Shown here: piece after piece, positions 55,375-63,523 of the stretch
Layout of the letters: the number at the start of each line of letters is the position of its first letter
Position numbering within the stretch: position 1 is the first letter of the stretch
Source of the DNA: Streptomyces vinaceus
Lineage (GTDB): Bacteria > Actinomycetota > Actinomycetes > Streptomycetales > Streptomycetaceae
Direction of reading: 5' to 3'
DNA: 64,000 bases
Assembly: GCF_008704935.1 (NCBI RefSeq)
Contig: NZ_CP023692.1
Coordinates: 4,330,001 to 4,394,000, forward strand
The notes under the pieces: generated by a model
Seen by the model: only the letters and a program-made list of their open reading frames with translations
Told to the model about the DNA's origin: nothing
Databases searched by the model: none
Program-made: the position numbers and the translations under genes

Positions 55375-55448
55375 GGGCCTGTGGCGCAGTCTGGTAGCGC
55401 ACCTCGTTCGCATCGAGGGGGTCTGGGGTTCAAATCCCCACAGGTCCA
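55375..55448 (+). tRNA. tRNA-Ala (anticodon CGC)
   Basis: 74-base cloverleaf. Acceptor arms GGGCCTG (55375-55381) and CAGGTCC (55441-55447) pair with one G-U; D-arm GCGC/GCGC; anticodon stem CCTCG/CGAGG around loop TTCGCAT with CGC at 55409-55411; T-arm TGGGG-TTCAAAT-CCCCA; discriminator A. CCA is not encoded. Two hairpins follow. Confidence 0.93.
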
Positions 55449-55457
55449 CAAACGACA

Positions 55458-55522
55458 GTTTCCGAGTAGCTCTCGGAAACGTCCCGAGATCCCGTCCGGT
55501 CGAAAGACCGGGCGGGATCTCG
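55458..55522 (+). terminator. Two consecutive hairpins after tRNA-Ala
   Basis: First: 9-bp perfect stem 55458-55466 with 55472-55480. Second: 17-base arms 55485-55501 and 55506-55522 with one mismatch, closed by a GAAA tetraloop. The second also ends about 80 bases beyond the stop of the minus-strand immunity-like gene. Confidence 0.75.
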
Positions 55523-55605
55523 GCGTTTGAGGGCCGGTCACCGGGGGCGGGTACCGGGGTGGTCCCGGGTGGGGCCCGAACGGGGGCTGTTCGGGGGTGG
55601 TTTGA

Positions 55606-56337
55606 TCAGCCCGACGCCCGCTCCAGCAGAGCGACCGCCCAGGCGGGCAGCGCGGCCGCCGCCGGGCGGGCCGGGCGCGGGTCCGCCGTGATGCCGATGC
55701 CGCCCGCCGGATCGCCGTAGGTGAAGCTCGCCGACCACCACAGCCAGGACCGGACGAACAGGTTCGCGCTCCACGCCAGGGCGAGGGCGCCGCGCTGCTC
55801 CGGGGTCTCGTACCAGTAGCTGGTGAGCACCACCGCGCGGGAGACCGCCTCGTCCGTGTCGGCCGGGCGGGAATCCGCGGAGAGGCCGGCGGCCAGTACG
55901 GACGCGGTGAACCGGTTGTCCGCGAGCAGCCCCCCGGCCTCGCGGACGACCGCGTCCACGAGGTCCGGCGGCAGGGCCAGGGCGTACCGCTCCAGCCGTC
56001 CCGGCACCTCGGACAGCGCCGGGTCGGCGGCCGTCTCCGCTCCCGGGACCACCCGCAGGTCCTCCAGCAGCCGGGCGTCCGCGGTCCCCGCGGCCAGCGC
56101 GTGTACGTAGGCCAGCGCGCGCAGCGTCTGCCAGCGGCACAGCGCGTCCAGCAGGGCCATCCGGGAGGCGCGGAAGGCCAGCCGCACCGGCCAGTCGGCC
56201 GCCCGGACCTCCTGCCCGAGGGCCCGCAGCTCCGCGGGGACCGGGCCGGGGAAGACCAGGCTCTGGCCGGGATCGTGGGACGGCTTCGAGCGGTAGCCCG
56301 GCCACTGCCGCGCCCCGGTGGGGTTCTCGCTACTCAT
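55606..56337 (-). CDS. Putative immunity protein of the Rhs toxin
   Basis: A 243-residue cytoplasmic protein with no signal peptide, helix-rich (VRLAFRASRMALLDALCRWQ, DLVDAVVREAGGLLADNRFT, LALAWSANLFVRSWLWWSAS). I know no family for it. Its ATG (56337) overlaps the stop of the Rhs gene (ATGAGTAG) with GAGG upstream, so it is made from the same mRNA immediately after the toxin, the standard place of the cognate immunity gene. Function inferred from position only. Confidence 0.7.
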   Translation of the reverse strand: MSSENPTGARQWPGYRSKPSHDPGQSLVFPGPVPAELRALGQEVRAADWPVRLAFRASRMALLDALCRWQTLRALAYVHALAAGTADARLLEDLRVVPGAETAADPALSEVPGRLERYALALPPDLVDAVVREAGGLLADNRFTASVLAAGLSADSRPADTDEAVSRAVVLTSYWYETPEQRGALALAWSANLFVRSWLWWSASFTYGDPAGGIGITADPRPARPAAAALPAWAVALLERASG

Positions 56338-59300
56338 TGACCTCGTCCGCATTCGGGGTTCGCCACTTCGCCGCATCCTTGCCGTCTCGCGGGGTGATGT
56401 AGTTCGAGATGTCCTTCTCCTCCACGTGGTAGGCGTGGATCATATGGTCCTGGCGGATGATCACCACCGGGTTGCCGCTCCCGTCCCGCAGGCTGCGGTC
56501 GATGATGATCCGGGCCCCCGACGCGTCGTCCACGTAGTTGGCCGGTGCGCGCAGCTGGCCCTGCAGGTACTTCTCCAGCTTCGCCTCGTCGCCCCCGATG
56601 CCCGACAGGTAGTGGTTCGCCTTTCCGCTCTCCGCCTCGTTGAGCTGGTGGTCGACGCCCTGCGCCGTCCGGGTGCTGTCCGAGTACGGGGCCAGCCCGA
56701 ACGGGTCGCACCAGCGGTGCGGGTTCGAGACGTACGCCGACGGGTTCTGCGCCGCCGCCAGGCCCAGCGGGTCGGGGCTCAGGTAGCGGGCGGTCTCGGG
56801 GTCGTAGGTGCGGAAGTAGTTGTGGTGCAGCCCCGACTCGGGGTCGAAGTACTGGCCGGGGAAACGCAGCGGGGTGTAGGCGGTGGCGTCCCGGCTCCAG
56901 GCCGTGGACCCCCACAGCGTCGACCGGCTGCGCCAGGCCAGGCCGCCCTCTTCGTCGACCAGCTCGGTGGGCGCGCCCACCAGGTCGGTCACGATGGCGT
57001 AGAACCGTTCGTCGACCACCTCCTGGGCCGCCGTCAGGATCCGCTCCGTCTGCGCCAGCGGGTGCAGGCCCCGGTGGTCCCAGGTCACGGCGACCTCGTG
57101 GGAGCCGTCCGCCGTGGTGGTGACCTGCTCGCACAGCACGTTCCCGTCCCAGGTGAAGACCGTGCGCTCGGCCACCTCCAGGCCGTCGGCCGTCATCCGC
57201 TCCTTGGCCGTGCGCCGGCCCAGCGCGTCGTAGGAGTACCTCCAGCGCGTGCCGTCGGGGGTGGTCACGGCGGTGATGCGGTCCTCGGCGTCCCACTCGT
57301 ACCGCCAGGTGTCGGGCTTGCGGGAGAGGCGTGACTTGCGGCGCATCACGACGCGACCCAGGGCGTCGTACTCCTGGCGGACCCGGCCCGCGGTGATCAG
57401 CCGGGTGCCCTCGTACGCGCGGGGGCCGGCGGCGTCCTGGCCGCCGGGGTGGGAGCCGGGCCAGGACGCGGAGGACTGGTTGCCCGCCTCGTCGTAGGCG
57501 TAGCGCTCGGTCCAGTTCTCGGCCCGCACGCCCGTCACCCGGCCGCGCGGGTCGAGCTCGAAGGTGCGCGGGCCGGCCAGCAGGTCGTCGATCGCGGTCA
57601 GGGCCCCGTCGGCCCGGTAGGTGTACCCGCGGCGCTGCAGGACGCTGCGGCCGGGGCCCGTCAGCAGCTGGTCCGTCAGCCGGCCCGCCCCGTCCCAGCC
57701 GCTGGTCAGGGTGACCACGTCGGCGTAGGTGCGGGTGAGCTCCCGGCCCGCCGCGTCGTGGGTGAAGCCGATCCGCCGCCCCGAGGTCGTCAGGGCGTCC
57801 CGGCGGCCCGAGTCGTCGTAGGACCAGGCGGAGCCGGCCCCCGTCGGCGTGGTCCGGCCGGTGCGGCGGCCCGCGGCGTCGTAGGTGTGGACGAGCCTGC
57901 GGCCGTCGACCGTCTCCTCCAGCAGGCGGCCCGTCCGGTCGCGCAGCCGGGTCAGTACGCAGTCCCCGCGCACCGCGAGCGCGAGCTGGTCGAAGACGTC
58001 GTACTCGAACGTCGTCACCTCGCCGGCGGCGTCCTTGCGGACGGTCTGGCCCAGCGCGTTGCGTTCGTAGGCGATCGTCCGCCCGAGCCCGTCGGTCCGG
58101 CCGACGAGCCGGTCCGCGGCGTCGTAGGCGTAGGCGAGCGAGCGGCCGTCGAAGTCCGTCTCCGTGACCAGCCGTCCCGCCGCGTCGTACACGTACTGCC
58201 AGGTCAGGCCCTGGGGGTTGCGCACCCCGGTGAGCCGCAGCCCGGCGTCGTAGGTGTACGCGTGGCGCGAGCCGTCGGCGTCGGTGCGGGCCACGACGAC
58301 GTCGAAGTGGCCGTACTCGAAGCGCACCGTCGCGCCGCCGGCGTCCGTACGGGTCAGGCAGTTGCCCTCGCCGTCATAGGTCCAGGAGCGGTGGCCGTGC
58401 GGGCCGCTGCGGTGCAGCGGCTTGCCCTCCACCGACCACTCGGTGCGCGTGACCGCGCCGAGCGGGTCGGTGACCGCGGTCGTACGCCCGAAGGCGTCGC
58501 GTTCGTACGTGGTCGTGGCACCGCGGTGGTCGGTGACCGCGACGGGCAGCCCGGCCCGGTCGGTGCGGACCAGGGTCACCGCACCCAGCGGGTCCGTGAC
58601 CGCGCGCAGGTGGCCGCGCCCGTCGTACGCGAAGCGGGTGAGGGACCCGTCGGGCCGGGTGACGGACGTGCGGTTGCCGCGCTCGTCGAAGGTCTGACGG
58701 GTCACGGAGCCGTCCGCGGCGATCACCTTCACCGGGCGGCCGAGGCCGTCGTACTCCGCCCGCGCCTCCCGGCCGTCCGGGCGGACCACCGAGACGAGCA
58801 GGCCCCGGTCGTCGTACCTGTTGTGCGTGGTGTGGCCGAGCGGGTCGGTGGTCGACGTCTGCCGGCCCCGGGCGTCGTACCCGTGGCGGGTGACCGCACC
58901 GAGCGGGTCGGTCTCGGCGACGAGGCGGCAGCGCTCGTCGAAGAGGTAGCGGCGGGTGTGGCCGTCGGCGGTGGTCATGCGGGTGGCCCGCAGCCCGGTC
59001 GCCGCGTCGGCCTCGTCGTAGCCGAAGGTGAGGGCGTAGTGGCCCGCCTCCCCGGCCTCGGCGACACAGCGGTCCCGATCGTCGTAGGCGTACTCGTACC
59101 GGCTGCCGTTGGTGTCGGTCCAGGAGGTGATGCGCGCGCGGTCGTCGTAGGTGAGGCGCAGGGGCAGGCCCGAGGAGTTGGTGATCTCGGTCAGGTGCCC
59201 GCCGGTGTAGCCGTACGAGAGGATCCGCGGGCCGCCGCCCAGGTGCAGGGCGGTGATCCGTCCGCCGGCGGTCTCGAAGCGCAGGCGATAGCCACCGGAA

Positions 59301-60973
59301 TGGGAGATGCCCAGGGGGGTGCCGTGGGCGTCGTACTCGAAGGTGATCAGGTTGCCGTTGCGGTCCTCCAGCTGCGAGACCGGTGCGATGCCGTTCTCGG
59401 AGCCGTCGGCCGGCGGAGTGAAGCGGCGGGTGTGGCCCGTCTCCGGGTCGGTCAGCGTCCAGTCGCCGTCCGGGGTGCGCTCCAGCGGGTGCTGCGGGGC
59501 GGACGCGGACAGCGGCGGGACCGGGAGGCCGGGCGCCGGGTGCGGGTAGCCGACGACCAGGCCGTCCTCCGTCACGAGTACGACGCCCTCGGCATCGACC
59601 TCCAGGTGCTGGTCGACCGTGGACGACCAGGCCGGCCCGAACCAGCGGCCCGCCGTGTAGCCCGATTCCGCGCGGCGCGTGAAGACGAGCGGCAGGGCCC
59701 CGGGCAGGACCACGTCCGTCTGCGGCAGGTACATCCGGCCGGTGGCGAGGTCGACGGGGTCGGTGTACTTGCTGGGCTTCTCCAGGTCGGGCCGCTCGCC
59801 CGGGTGCGGTCCGTGCTCGCCGAGGCCGGTGCGGCCCGGGCCCTTCTTGACGTCGTCGAGGTGTTCGAGGTCCCGGACGCCCTTGGCGCCCGCGCCGAGT
59901 TCGCCCAGGCCCTTGTCGGCCAGGAGCTGGGGGAGCAGCTTGCCGATGCCCTCGGAGGGGTCCTTCATGAACTCGTCGAGCATCTGCTTGCCCGCGCCCC
60001 ACGGATCGTTGACGGCGGTGACCAGGCCCGCGGCCGTGGAGTTGAGGCTCGTCAGGTACTCGGCGGGGTGGGTGATGTTGTAGATGTCGTACGGGTTCAG
60101 CGCCCGGGCGAAGTCCACCATGTCGGCGGTGCCCTTGATGACGCCGCCCGCGAGGTGCGTCCGGGCGAGGTCCAGGTAGTCCAGGCCGTCGCCGAGCTGC
60201 TTGGCGTACGAGGGCTTGGGCGGGGCGGCGTCGCGGGCCGCGCGGACCGCGGCGCCGGCCGTCTGCGCGACGTCGTTGCGCTGCTTGCGCGCGCTGTCGA
60301 GCTTGTCCTGGGCGGCCGTGGCCAGGGCCTTGCCGGGGTCCTGGAAGTCCCCGGTCGGCTTGGGCGGCAGCGGGTCCTTCTTCGCCTTGACCGCGTCCTC
60401 GTAGGCGTCGATCGCGTTGTTGTGCGCGGTGCGGGCGTCGTTGGAGGCCTTCTTGGCCTTCTCGTACTCCTCCAGTGCCTCCTTGGCCTGGCCCTGCGCC
60501 CATTCCACGGTGTCCGCGAAGCGGTTCATCGCGTCTGCGGCCTTCCCGAAGGACTCCGCCGCCTTGAACCAGCGCGGCGGCTCCTTGGCCACCTTCTCCC
60601 GGAAGGTCTCCGCCGTCTTGCCCTTGAGGCCGTCGGGCTCCGCGATGCCCTTGAGGCCCTTGCCGACCAGCGTGAACGAGCGCTCGAAGTCGCTCAGGTG
60701 CGAGACCTGCGCCCGGATCTTGGAAACGCTGCCGTAGACCAGCTTCTTCGGGTCGTCGGTCTGCCCGAGCTCCAGCTCGCGGACGTCCGCGCCCAGTTGG
60801 TTGGCGGCCGAGCGGCTCTTGTCGCGGATCCAGTCGCCGGCCTCGTCCAGGCCGACCTTGTCGGCGACCCCGGCCAGTTTGTCGCCGGTCCACTCGATCG
60901 CGTCGCCGACGTCCTCGGCGCGGTCCTCGACCCAGTCCTCGACCGGATCCGGTATGAAGTCGCCCAGCCCCAT
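56330..60973 (-). CDS. Rhs-repeat polymorphic toxin
   Basis: A 1547-residue protein. The N-terminal ~400 residues are helical, with WXG-like features (SDFERSFTLVGKGLKGIAEP, long Ala/Lys-rich helices) and a hydrophobic stretch near 280-330. A DUF6531-like entry (VDLATGRMYLPQTDVVLPGA) is followed by about 900 residues of Rhs/YD repeats (RYEYAYDDRDRCV, GHTTHNRYDDRGLLV-type). The core closes with RFPGQYFDPESGLHHNYFRT and YLSPDPLGL, then CDPFGLAP. The remaining ~118 residues (DNA 56333-56686) form a unique tip with HQLNEAESGKANHYLSGIGG and IIRQDHMIHAYHVEEKDISN, the presumed toxin domain; family not recognised. ATG 60973 overlaps the upstream stop. Export is probably by a type VII (ESX-like) system. 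Confidence 0.88.
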   Translation of the reverse strand: MGLGDFIPDPVEDWVEDRAEDVGDAIEWTGDKLAGVADKVGLDEAGDWIRDKSRSAANQLGADVRELELGQTDDPKKLVYGSVSKIRAQVSHLSDFERSFTLVGKGLKGIAEPDGLKGKTAETFREKVAKEPPRWFKAAESFGKAADAMNRFADTVEWAQGQAKEALEEYEKAKKASNDARTAHNNAIDAYEDAVKAKKDPLPPKPTGDFQDPGKALATAAQDKLDSARKQRNDVAQTAGAAVRAARDAAPPKPSYAKQLGDGLDYLDLARTHLAGGVIKGTADMVDFARALNPYDIYNITHPAEYLTSLNSTAAGLVTAVNDPWGAGKQMLDEFMKDPSEGIGKLLPQLLADKGLGELGAGAKGVRDLEHLDDVKKGPGRTGLGEHGPHPGERPDLEKPSKYTDPVDLATGRMYLPQTDVVLPGALPLVFTRRAESGYTAGRWFGPAWSSTVDQHLEVDAEGVVLVTEDGLVVGYPHPAPGLPVPPLSASAPQHPLERTPDGDWTLTDPETGHTRRFTPPADGSENGIAPVSQLEDRNGNLITFEYDAHGTPLGISHSGGYRLRFETAGGRITALHLGGGPRILSYGYTGGHLTEITNSSGLPLRLTYDDRARITSWTDTNGSRYEYAYDDRDRCVAEAGEAGHYALTFGYDEADAATGLRATRMTTADGHTRRYLFDERCRLVAETDPLGAVTRHGYDARGRQTSTTDPLGHTTHNRYDDRGLLVSVVRPDGREARAEYDGLGRPVKVIAADGSVTRQTFDERGNRTSVTRPDGSLTRFAYDGRGHLRAVTDPLGAVTLVRTDRAGLPVAVTDHRGATTTYERDAFGRTTAVTDPLGAVTRTEWSVEGKPLHRSGPHGHRSWTYDGEGNCLTRTDAGGATVRFEYGHFDVVVARTDADGSRHAYTYDAGLRLTGVRNPQGLTWQYVYDAAGRLVTETDFDGRSLAYAYDAADRLVGRTDGLGRTIAYERNALGQTVRKDAAGEVTTFEYDVFDQLALAVRGDCVLTRLRDRTGRLLEETVDGRRLVHTYDAAGRRTGRTTPTGAGSAWSYDDSGRRDALTTSGRRIGFTHDAAGRELTRTYADVVTLTSGWDGAGRLTDQLLTGPGRSVLQRRGYTYRADGALTAIDDLLAGPRTFELDPRGRVTGVRAENWTERYAYDEAGNQSSASWPGSHPGGQDAAGPRAYEGTRLITAGRVRQEYDALGRVVMRRKSRLSRKPDTWRYEWDAEDRITAVTTPDGTRWRYSYDALGRRTAKERMTADGLEVAERTVFTWDGNVLCEQVTTTADGSHEVAVTWDHRGLHPLAQTERILTAAQEVVDERFYAIVTDLVGAPTELVDEEGGLAWRSRSTLWGSTAWSRDATAYTPLRFPGQYFDPESGLHHNYFRTYDPETARYLSPDPLGLAAAQNPSAYVSNPHRWCDPFGLAPYSDSTRTAQGVDHQLNEAESGKANHYLSGIGGDEAKLEKYLQGQLRAPANYVDDASGARIIIDRSLRDGSGNPVVIIRQDHMIHAYHVEEKDISNYITPRDGKDAAKWRTPNADEVNE

Positions 60974-61536
60974 CAGCCGTTGCCCCCCTTGCCGTCGGCT
61001 TGGTCCAGCAGGTCCTTCAGCGAACCGATCTTCCCGGTCGAGGTCACCTTGTCCTTCGTGTCCGACCAGGTCTTCCTGATGTCCTCGGCGCCCTTCTCGA
61101 ACGACTCCGCGCTGTAGTCCGGCTTGTAGACGTCGGCCGAGAAGATGTCGCCCCAGTCCTTCTTCGCGATCTCCTCGTCGGTGGCGTGCGGATTGCCGTA
61201 CGCGGCGTTCACGGCGACCTTGAAGGCGCCCTGGACGTACTGGTCCTCCTCCCAGACGGTGCCGGCCGCGATGCCGAGGGAGTGCGCGAGGGTGCTGGCG
61301 TTCTGCACGAGGCTGCGCACGCCCCACTCCCAGCGTTCGCAGAAGTCCTCGAAGTCCTTGGACAGGCCCATGTGGCCCGCCTCCATGCCCGTCATGGCCA
61401 GGTCGCTGAACCCCGCGCCCTGGGAGGCTCCCGCGGCGTCCGACGACTCGCGCAGTTCCGCGATCGCCGAGCGCAGGCCGTCCTGTACCGCCTTGACCGC
61501 CGCGGGGGAGACTTCGAGGTCCCCGTCGCCCGCCAT
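60973..61536 (-). CDS. WXG100-like partner protein
   Basis: A 187-residue helical protein. SPAAVKAVQDGLRSAIAELR at the start and a central CERWEWGVRSLVQNASTLAH with a W-x-W-G turn resemble WXG100/ESAT-6-type proteins; the C-terminal third (KKDWGDIFSADVYKPDYSAE) is charged. It is probably the type VII secretion chaperone or co-exported partner of the Rhs toxin. Its ATG (61536) overlaps the stop of the upstream gene and its stop overlaps the Rhs ATG (TGATG at both junctions). Confidence 0.72.
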   Translation of the reverse strand: MAGDGDLEVSPAAVKAVQDGLRSAIAELRESSDAAGASQGAGFSDLAMTGMEAGHMGLSKDFEDFCERWEWGVRSLVQNASTLAHSLGIAAGTVWEEDQYVQGAFKVAVNAAYGNPHATDEEIAKKDWGDIFSADVYKPDYSAESFEKGAEDIRKTWSDTKDKVTSTGKIGSLKDLLDQADGKGGNG

Positions 61537-61946
61537 CAGGCCGCGCCCGCGGGGTCGATGTCCACGGCGTACGCGTCGGGGACGATGCCCGAAACGGGCG
61601 GGAAGAACATCGAGCCGTCCTCGTCGGCCACGTTGACGGCCACTCCGGCCGGTCCGTCGACCATCGGGATCACCGCGTCGGTGAGACGGGCGCCGAGGAT
61701 CGAGAGGTACTCCCACGAACGGTCGGCGTCCGCGCGCGCCACCGCGAACCGGGCCAGGGCCTGCTCGTCGGTGAAGGCGTAGAACCAGCGGATGCCGCCC
61801 GACACGGCCGACATCAGGCCGTCGTGGGATCCGTCGTCGCCGACGGCGAGCGGGACGAACAGGGCGGCGCGGCGGAACTCGCCCACCAGGCGCGCCGGGT
61901 CACCCCCTCCTCCGCGGATCGCAGCGATTTCTGCGGCCAGTTCCAC
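61536..61946 (-). CDS. SseB-like protein heading the Rhs operon
   Basis: A 136-residue cytoplasmic protein of the SseB N-terminal type: GEFRRAALFVPLAVGDDGSH, GGIRWFYAFTDEQALARFAV, LGARLTDAVIPMVDGPAGVA and VNVADEDGSMFFPPVSG. SseB-like proteins occur beside WXG100 genes in actinobacterial toxin loci, where their role is not established. Start GTG 61946 with AAGGGGG upstream. It is the first gene of a four-gene overlapping operon running to 55606. Confidence 0.75.
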   Translation of the reverse strand: MELAAEIAAIRGGGGDPARLVGEFRRAALFVPLAVGDDGSHDGLMSAVSGGIRWFYAFTDEQALARFAVARADADRSWEYLSILGARLTDAVIPMVDGPAGVAVNVADEDGSMFFPPVSGIVPDAYAVDIDPAGAA

Positions 61947-62103
61947 GACGTGAACCCCCTTCGTGAGATCCGATCTCTGAGGAAGACACGTTCCCCGCCG
62001 CATGGCCGGTTCCTCACGCCGGCCGGATCTCCCCGCCCGCGTGGGCGGTGAGCGTACTCCGGGGAACGGGTCCGTGACGGTCTTCGACCGCCCCGCCGCG
62101 ACC

Positions 62104-62170
62104 GCCGGAGTCGGACCCGCCGGAGTCGGACCCGCCGGAGTCCGACCCGCCGGAGTCCGACCCGCCGGGG
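62104..62170. repeat. 15-bp tandem repeat, about 4.4 copies
   Basis: Units GCCGGAGTCGGACCC / GCCGGAGTCCGACCC repeated head to tail in the region between the divergent Rhs operon and the 62187 GNAT gene's stop. Not part of a supported gene. Confidence 0.85.
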
Positions 62171-62186
62171 TGCGGCGTGCGGCGCG

Positions 62187-62681
62187 TCACGGCCGGAGCG
62201 GTTTGGCCATGCAGCGGCTGGAGTCGTACTCGCGGTAGTGGCCGAACTTCGCCGTGGGGGCGTAGTCCGCGGAGGAGTAGAGGGCTATCGCCTCCGGCTG
62301 GCGGTCTCCCGTCTCCAGGACCATGCGGGTGCGGCCCGCCGCGCGGGCGTCGGCTTCCAGTGCGGCCAGGATGCGGCGGGCCAGGCCCAGGCCGCGGGCC
62401 CCGGGGACCACGTACATGCGCTTGAGCTCGGCGTCGCCGTCCGAGTAGCCCTCGTCGTTCTTCTCCTGGCTGCGCCAGCCGCCGCTGGCCACGGGCGTGC
62501 CGGAGGAGTCGTACGCGAGCAGGTAGAGGCCCCTCGGCGGGGCGAACATCGCCGGGTCGAGGGGTGTGACATCGCCCTCACCGCCGTAGCGCACCTGGTA
62601 TTCGATCTGGACCTGGCCGTTGAGTTCGAGGGCGTCCGGGTGGTCGTAGGGCACGACGCGGAGCTCTATCCCGTGAGACAT
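62187..62681 (-). CDS. GNAT family N-acetyltransferase
   Basis: A 164-residue acetyltransferase. YLLAYDSSGTPVASGGWRSQ (beta 2-4) and AELKRMYVVPGARGLGLARR-ILAALEADA (acetyl-CoA-binding motif with the pyrophosphate loop RGLGLA), then MVLETGDRQPEAIALYSSAD and a C-terminal KFGHYREYDSSRCMAKPLRP. Start ATG 62681. It is divergent from xthA with a 38-base gap. Substrate unknown. Confidence 0.9.
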   Translation of the reverse strand: MSHGIELRVVPYDHPDALELNGQVQIEYQVRYGGEGDVTPLDPAMFAPPRGLYLLAYDSSGTPVASGGWRSQEKNDEGYSDGDAELKRMYVVPGARGLGLARRILAALEADARAAGRTRMVLETGDRQPEAIALYSSADYAPTAKFGHYREYDSSRCMAKPLRP

Positions 62682-62719
62682 CGGAACATCGTACGGAACG
62701 GTCCCGTTAGGGTGCGGGG

Positions 62720-63523
62720 ATGCTCACTGTGACCTCCGTGAATGTGAATGGGATCCGCGCGGCCGCCAAGAAGGGGTTCTCCCCGTGGCTGGCCGGGTCG
62801 GACGCCGACGTGGTCTGCCTGCAGGAGGTGCGGGCCGAGGAGGGGCAGATTCCGGACGAGGTCCGCACGCCCGAGGGCTGGCACACGGTGTTCGCGCCGG
62901 CGGCCGCCAAGGGCCGGGCGGGGGTCGCGCTCTACACGCGGCGCGAGCCCGACGCCGTGCGGGTGGGGTTCGGGAGCGACGAGTTCGACGCGAGCGGGCG
63001 CTACGTCGAGGCGGACCTTCCTGGGGTCACCGTCGCCAGCCTCTACCTGCCGTCCGGTGAGGCCGGGACCGAGAAGCAGGACGAGAAGTACCGGTTCATG
63101 GGGGAGTTCCTCCCCTACCTCGCCGAGCTGAAGGTGCGGGCCGCCGCCGAGGGGCGCGAGGTCGTCGTCTGCGGTGACTGGAACATCTGCCACAAGGAAG
63201 CCGACCTCAAGAACTGGAAGACCAACCGCAAGAACGCGGGCTTCCTGCCCGAGGAGCGGGAGTGGCTCGGGCAGGTGTACGACACCGCCGGGTACGTGGA
63301 CGTCGTACGGAGCCTGCACCCCGACACCGAGGGGCCGTACTCCTGGTGGTCCTACCGCGGCCGGGCCTTCGACAACGACGCCGGCTGGCGCATCGACCTC
63401 CAGGTCGCGACCCCGGGCCTGGCCGCCCGGGCCGTGAAGGCGTTCGTGGAGCGGGCCGAGACGCACCCGGAGCGCTGGTCCGACCACGCGCCCGTGACCG
63501 TGGTCTACGAACTGGGGTCCTGA
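62720..63523 (+). CDS. xthA: Exodeoxyribonuclease III / AP endonuclease
   Basis: A 267-residue DNA repair nuclease of the exonuclease III family, acting at abasic sites and 3' blocks. Hallmarks: MLTVTSVNVNGIRAAAKKGF, DADVVCLQEVRAEEGQIPDE (metal-binding Glu), VCGDWNICHKEADLKNWK, WWSYRGRAFDNDAGWRIDLQ and SDHAPVTVVYE (catalytic Asp-His). Start ATG 62720. The 3' end overlaps the end of the convergent MerR-type gene by 19 bases. Confidence 0.94.
   Translation: MLTVTSVNVNGIRAAAKKGFSPWLAGSDADVVCLQEVRAEEGQIPDEVRTPEGWHTVFAPAAAKGRAGVALYTRREPDAVRVGFGSDEFDASGRYVEADLPGVTVASLYLPSGEAGTEKQDEKYRFMGEFLPYLAELKVRAAAEGREVVVCGDWNICHKEADLKNWKTNRKNAGFLPEEREWLGQVYDTAGYVDVVRSLHPDTEGPYSWWSYRGRAFDNDAGWRIDLQVATPGLAARAVKAFVERAETHPERWSDHAPVTVVYELGS

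Noticed and set aside
55375..55522. Integrated element at the tRNA-Ala gene
   Set aside because: No integrase gene or duplicated tRNA 3' end is found within the window; the hairpins after the tRNA look like ordinary terminators.
57449..61117. 1222-codon plus-strand frame opposite the Rhs gene
   Set aside because: Antisense to a clear Rhs repeat protein; the apparent repeats in it only mirror the YD-repeat coding sequence.
62002..62238. 78-codon frame with GVGPAGVRPAG repeats
   Set aside because: The repeats are simply the translated 15-bp tandem DNA repeat; no ribosome site, and it overlaps the end of the GNAT gene.
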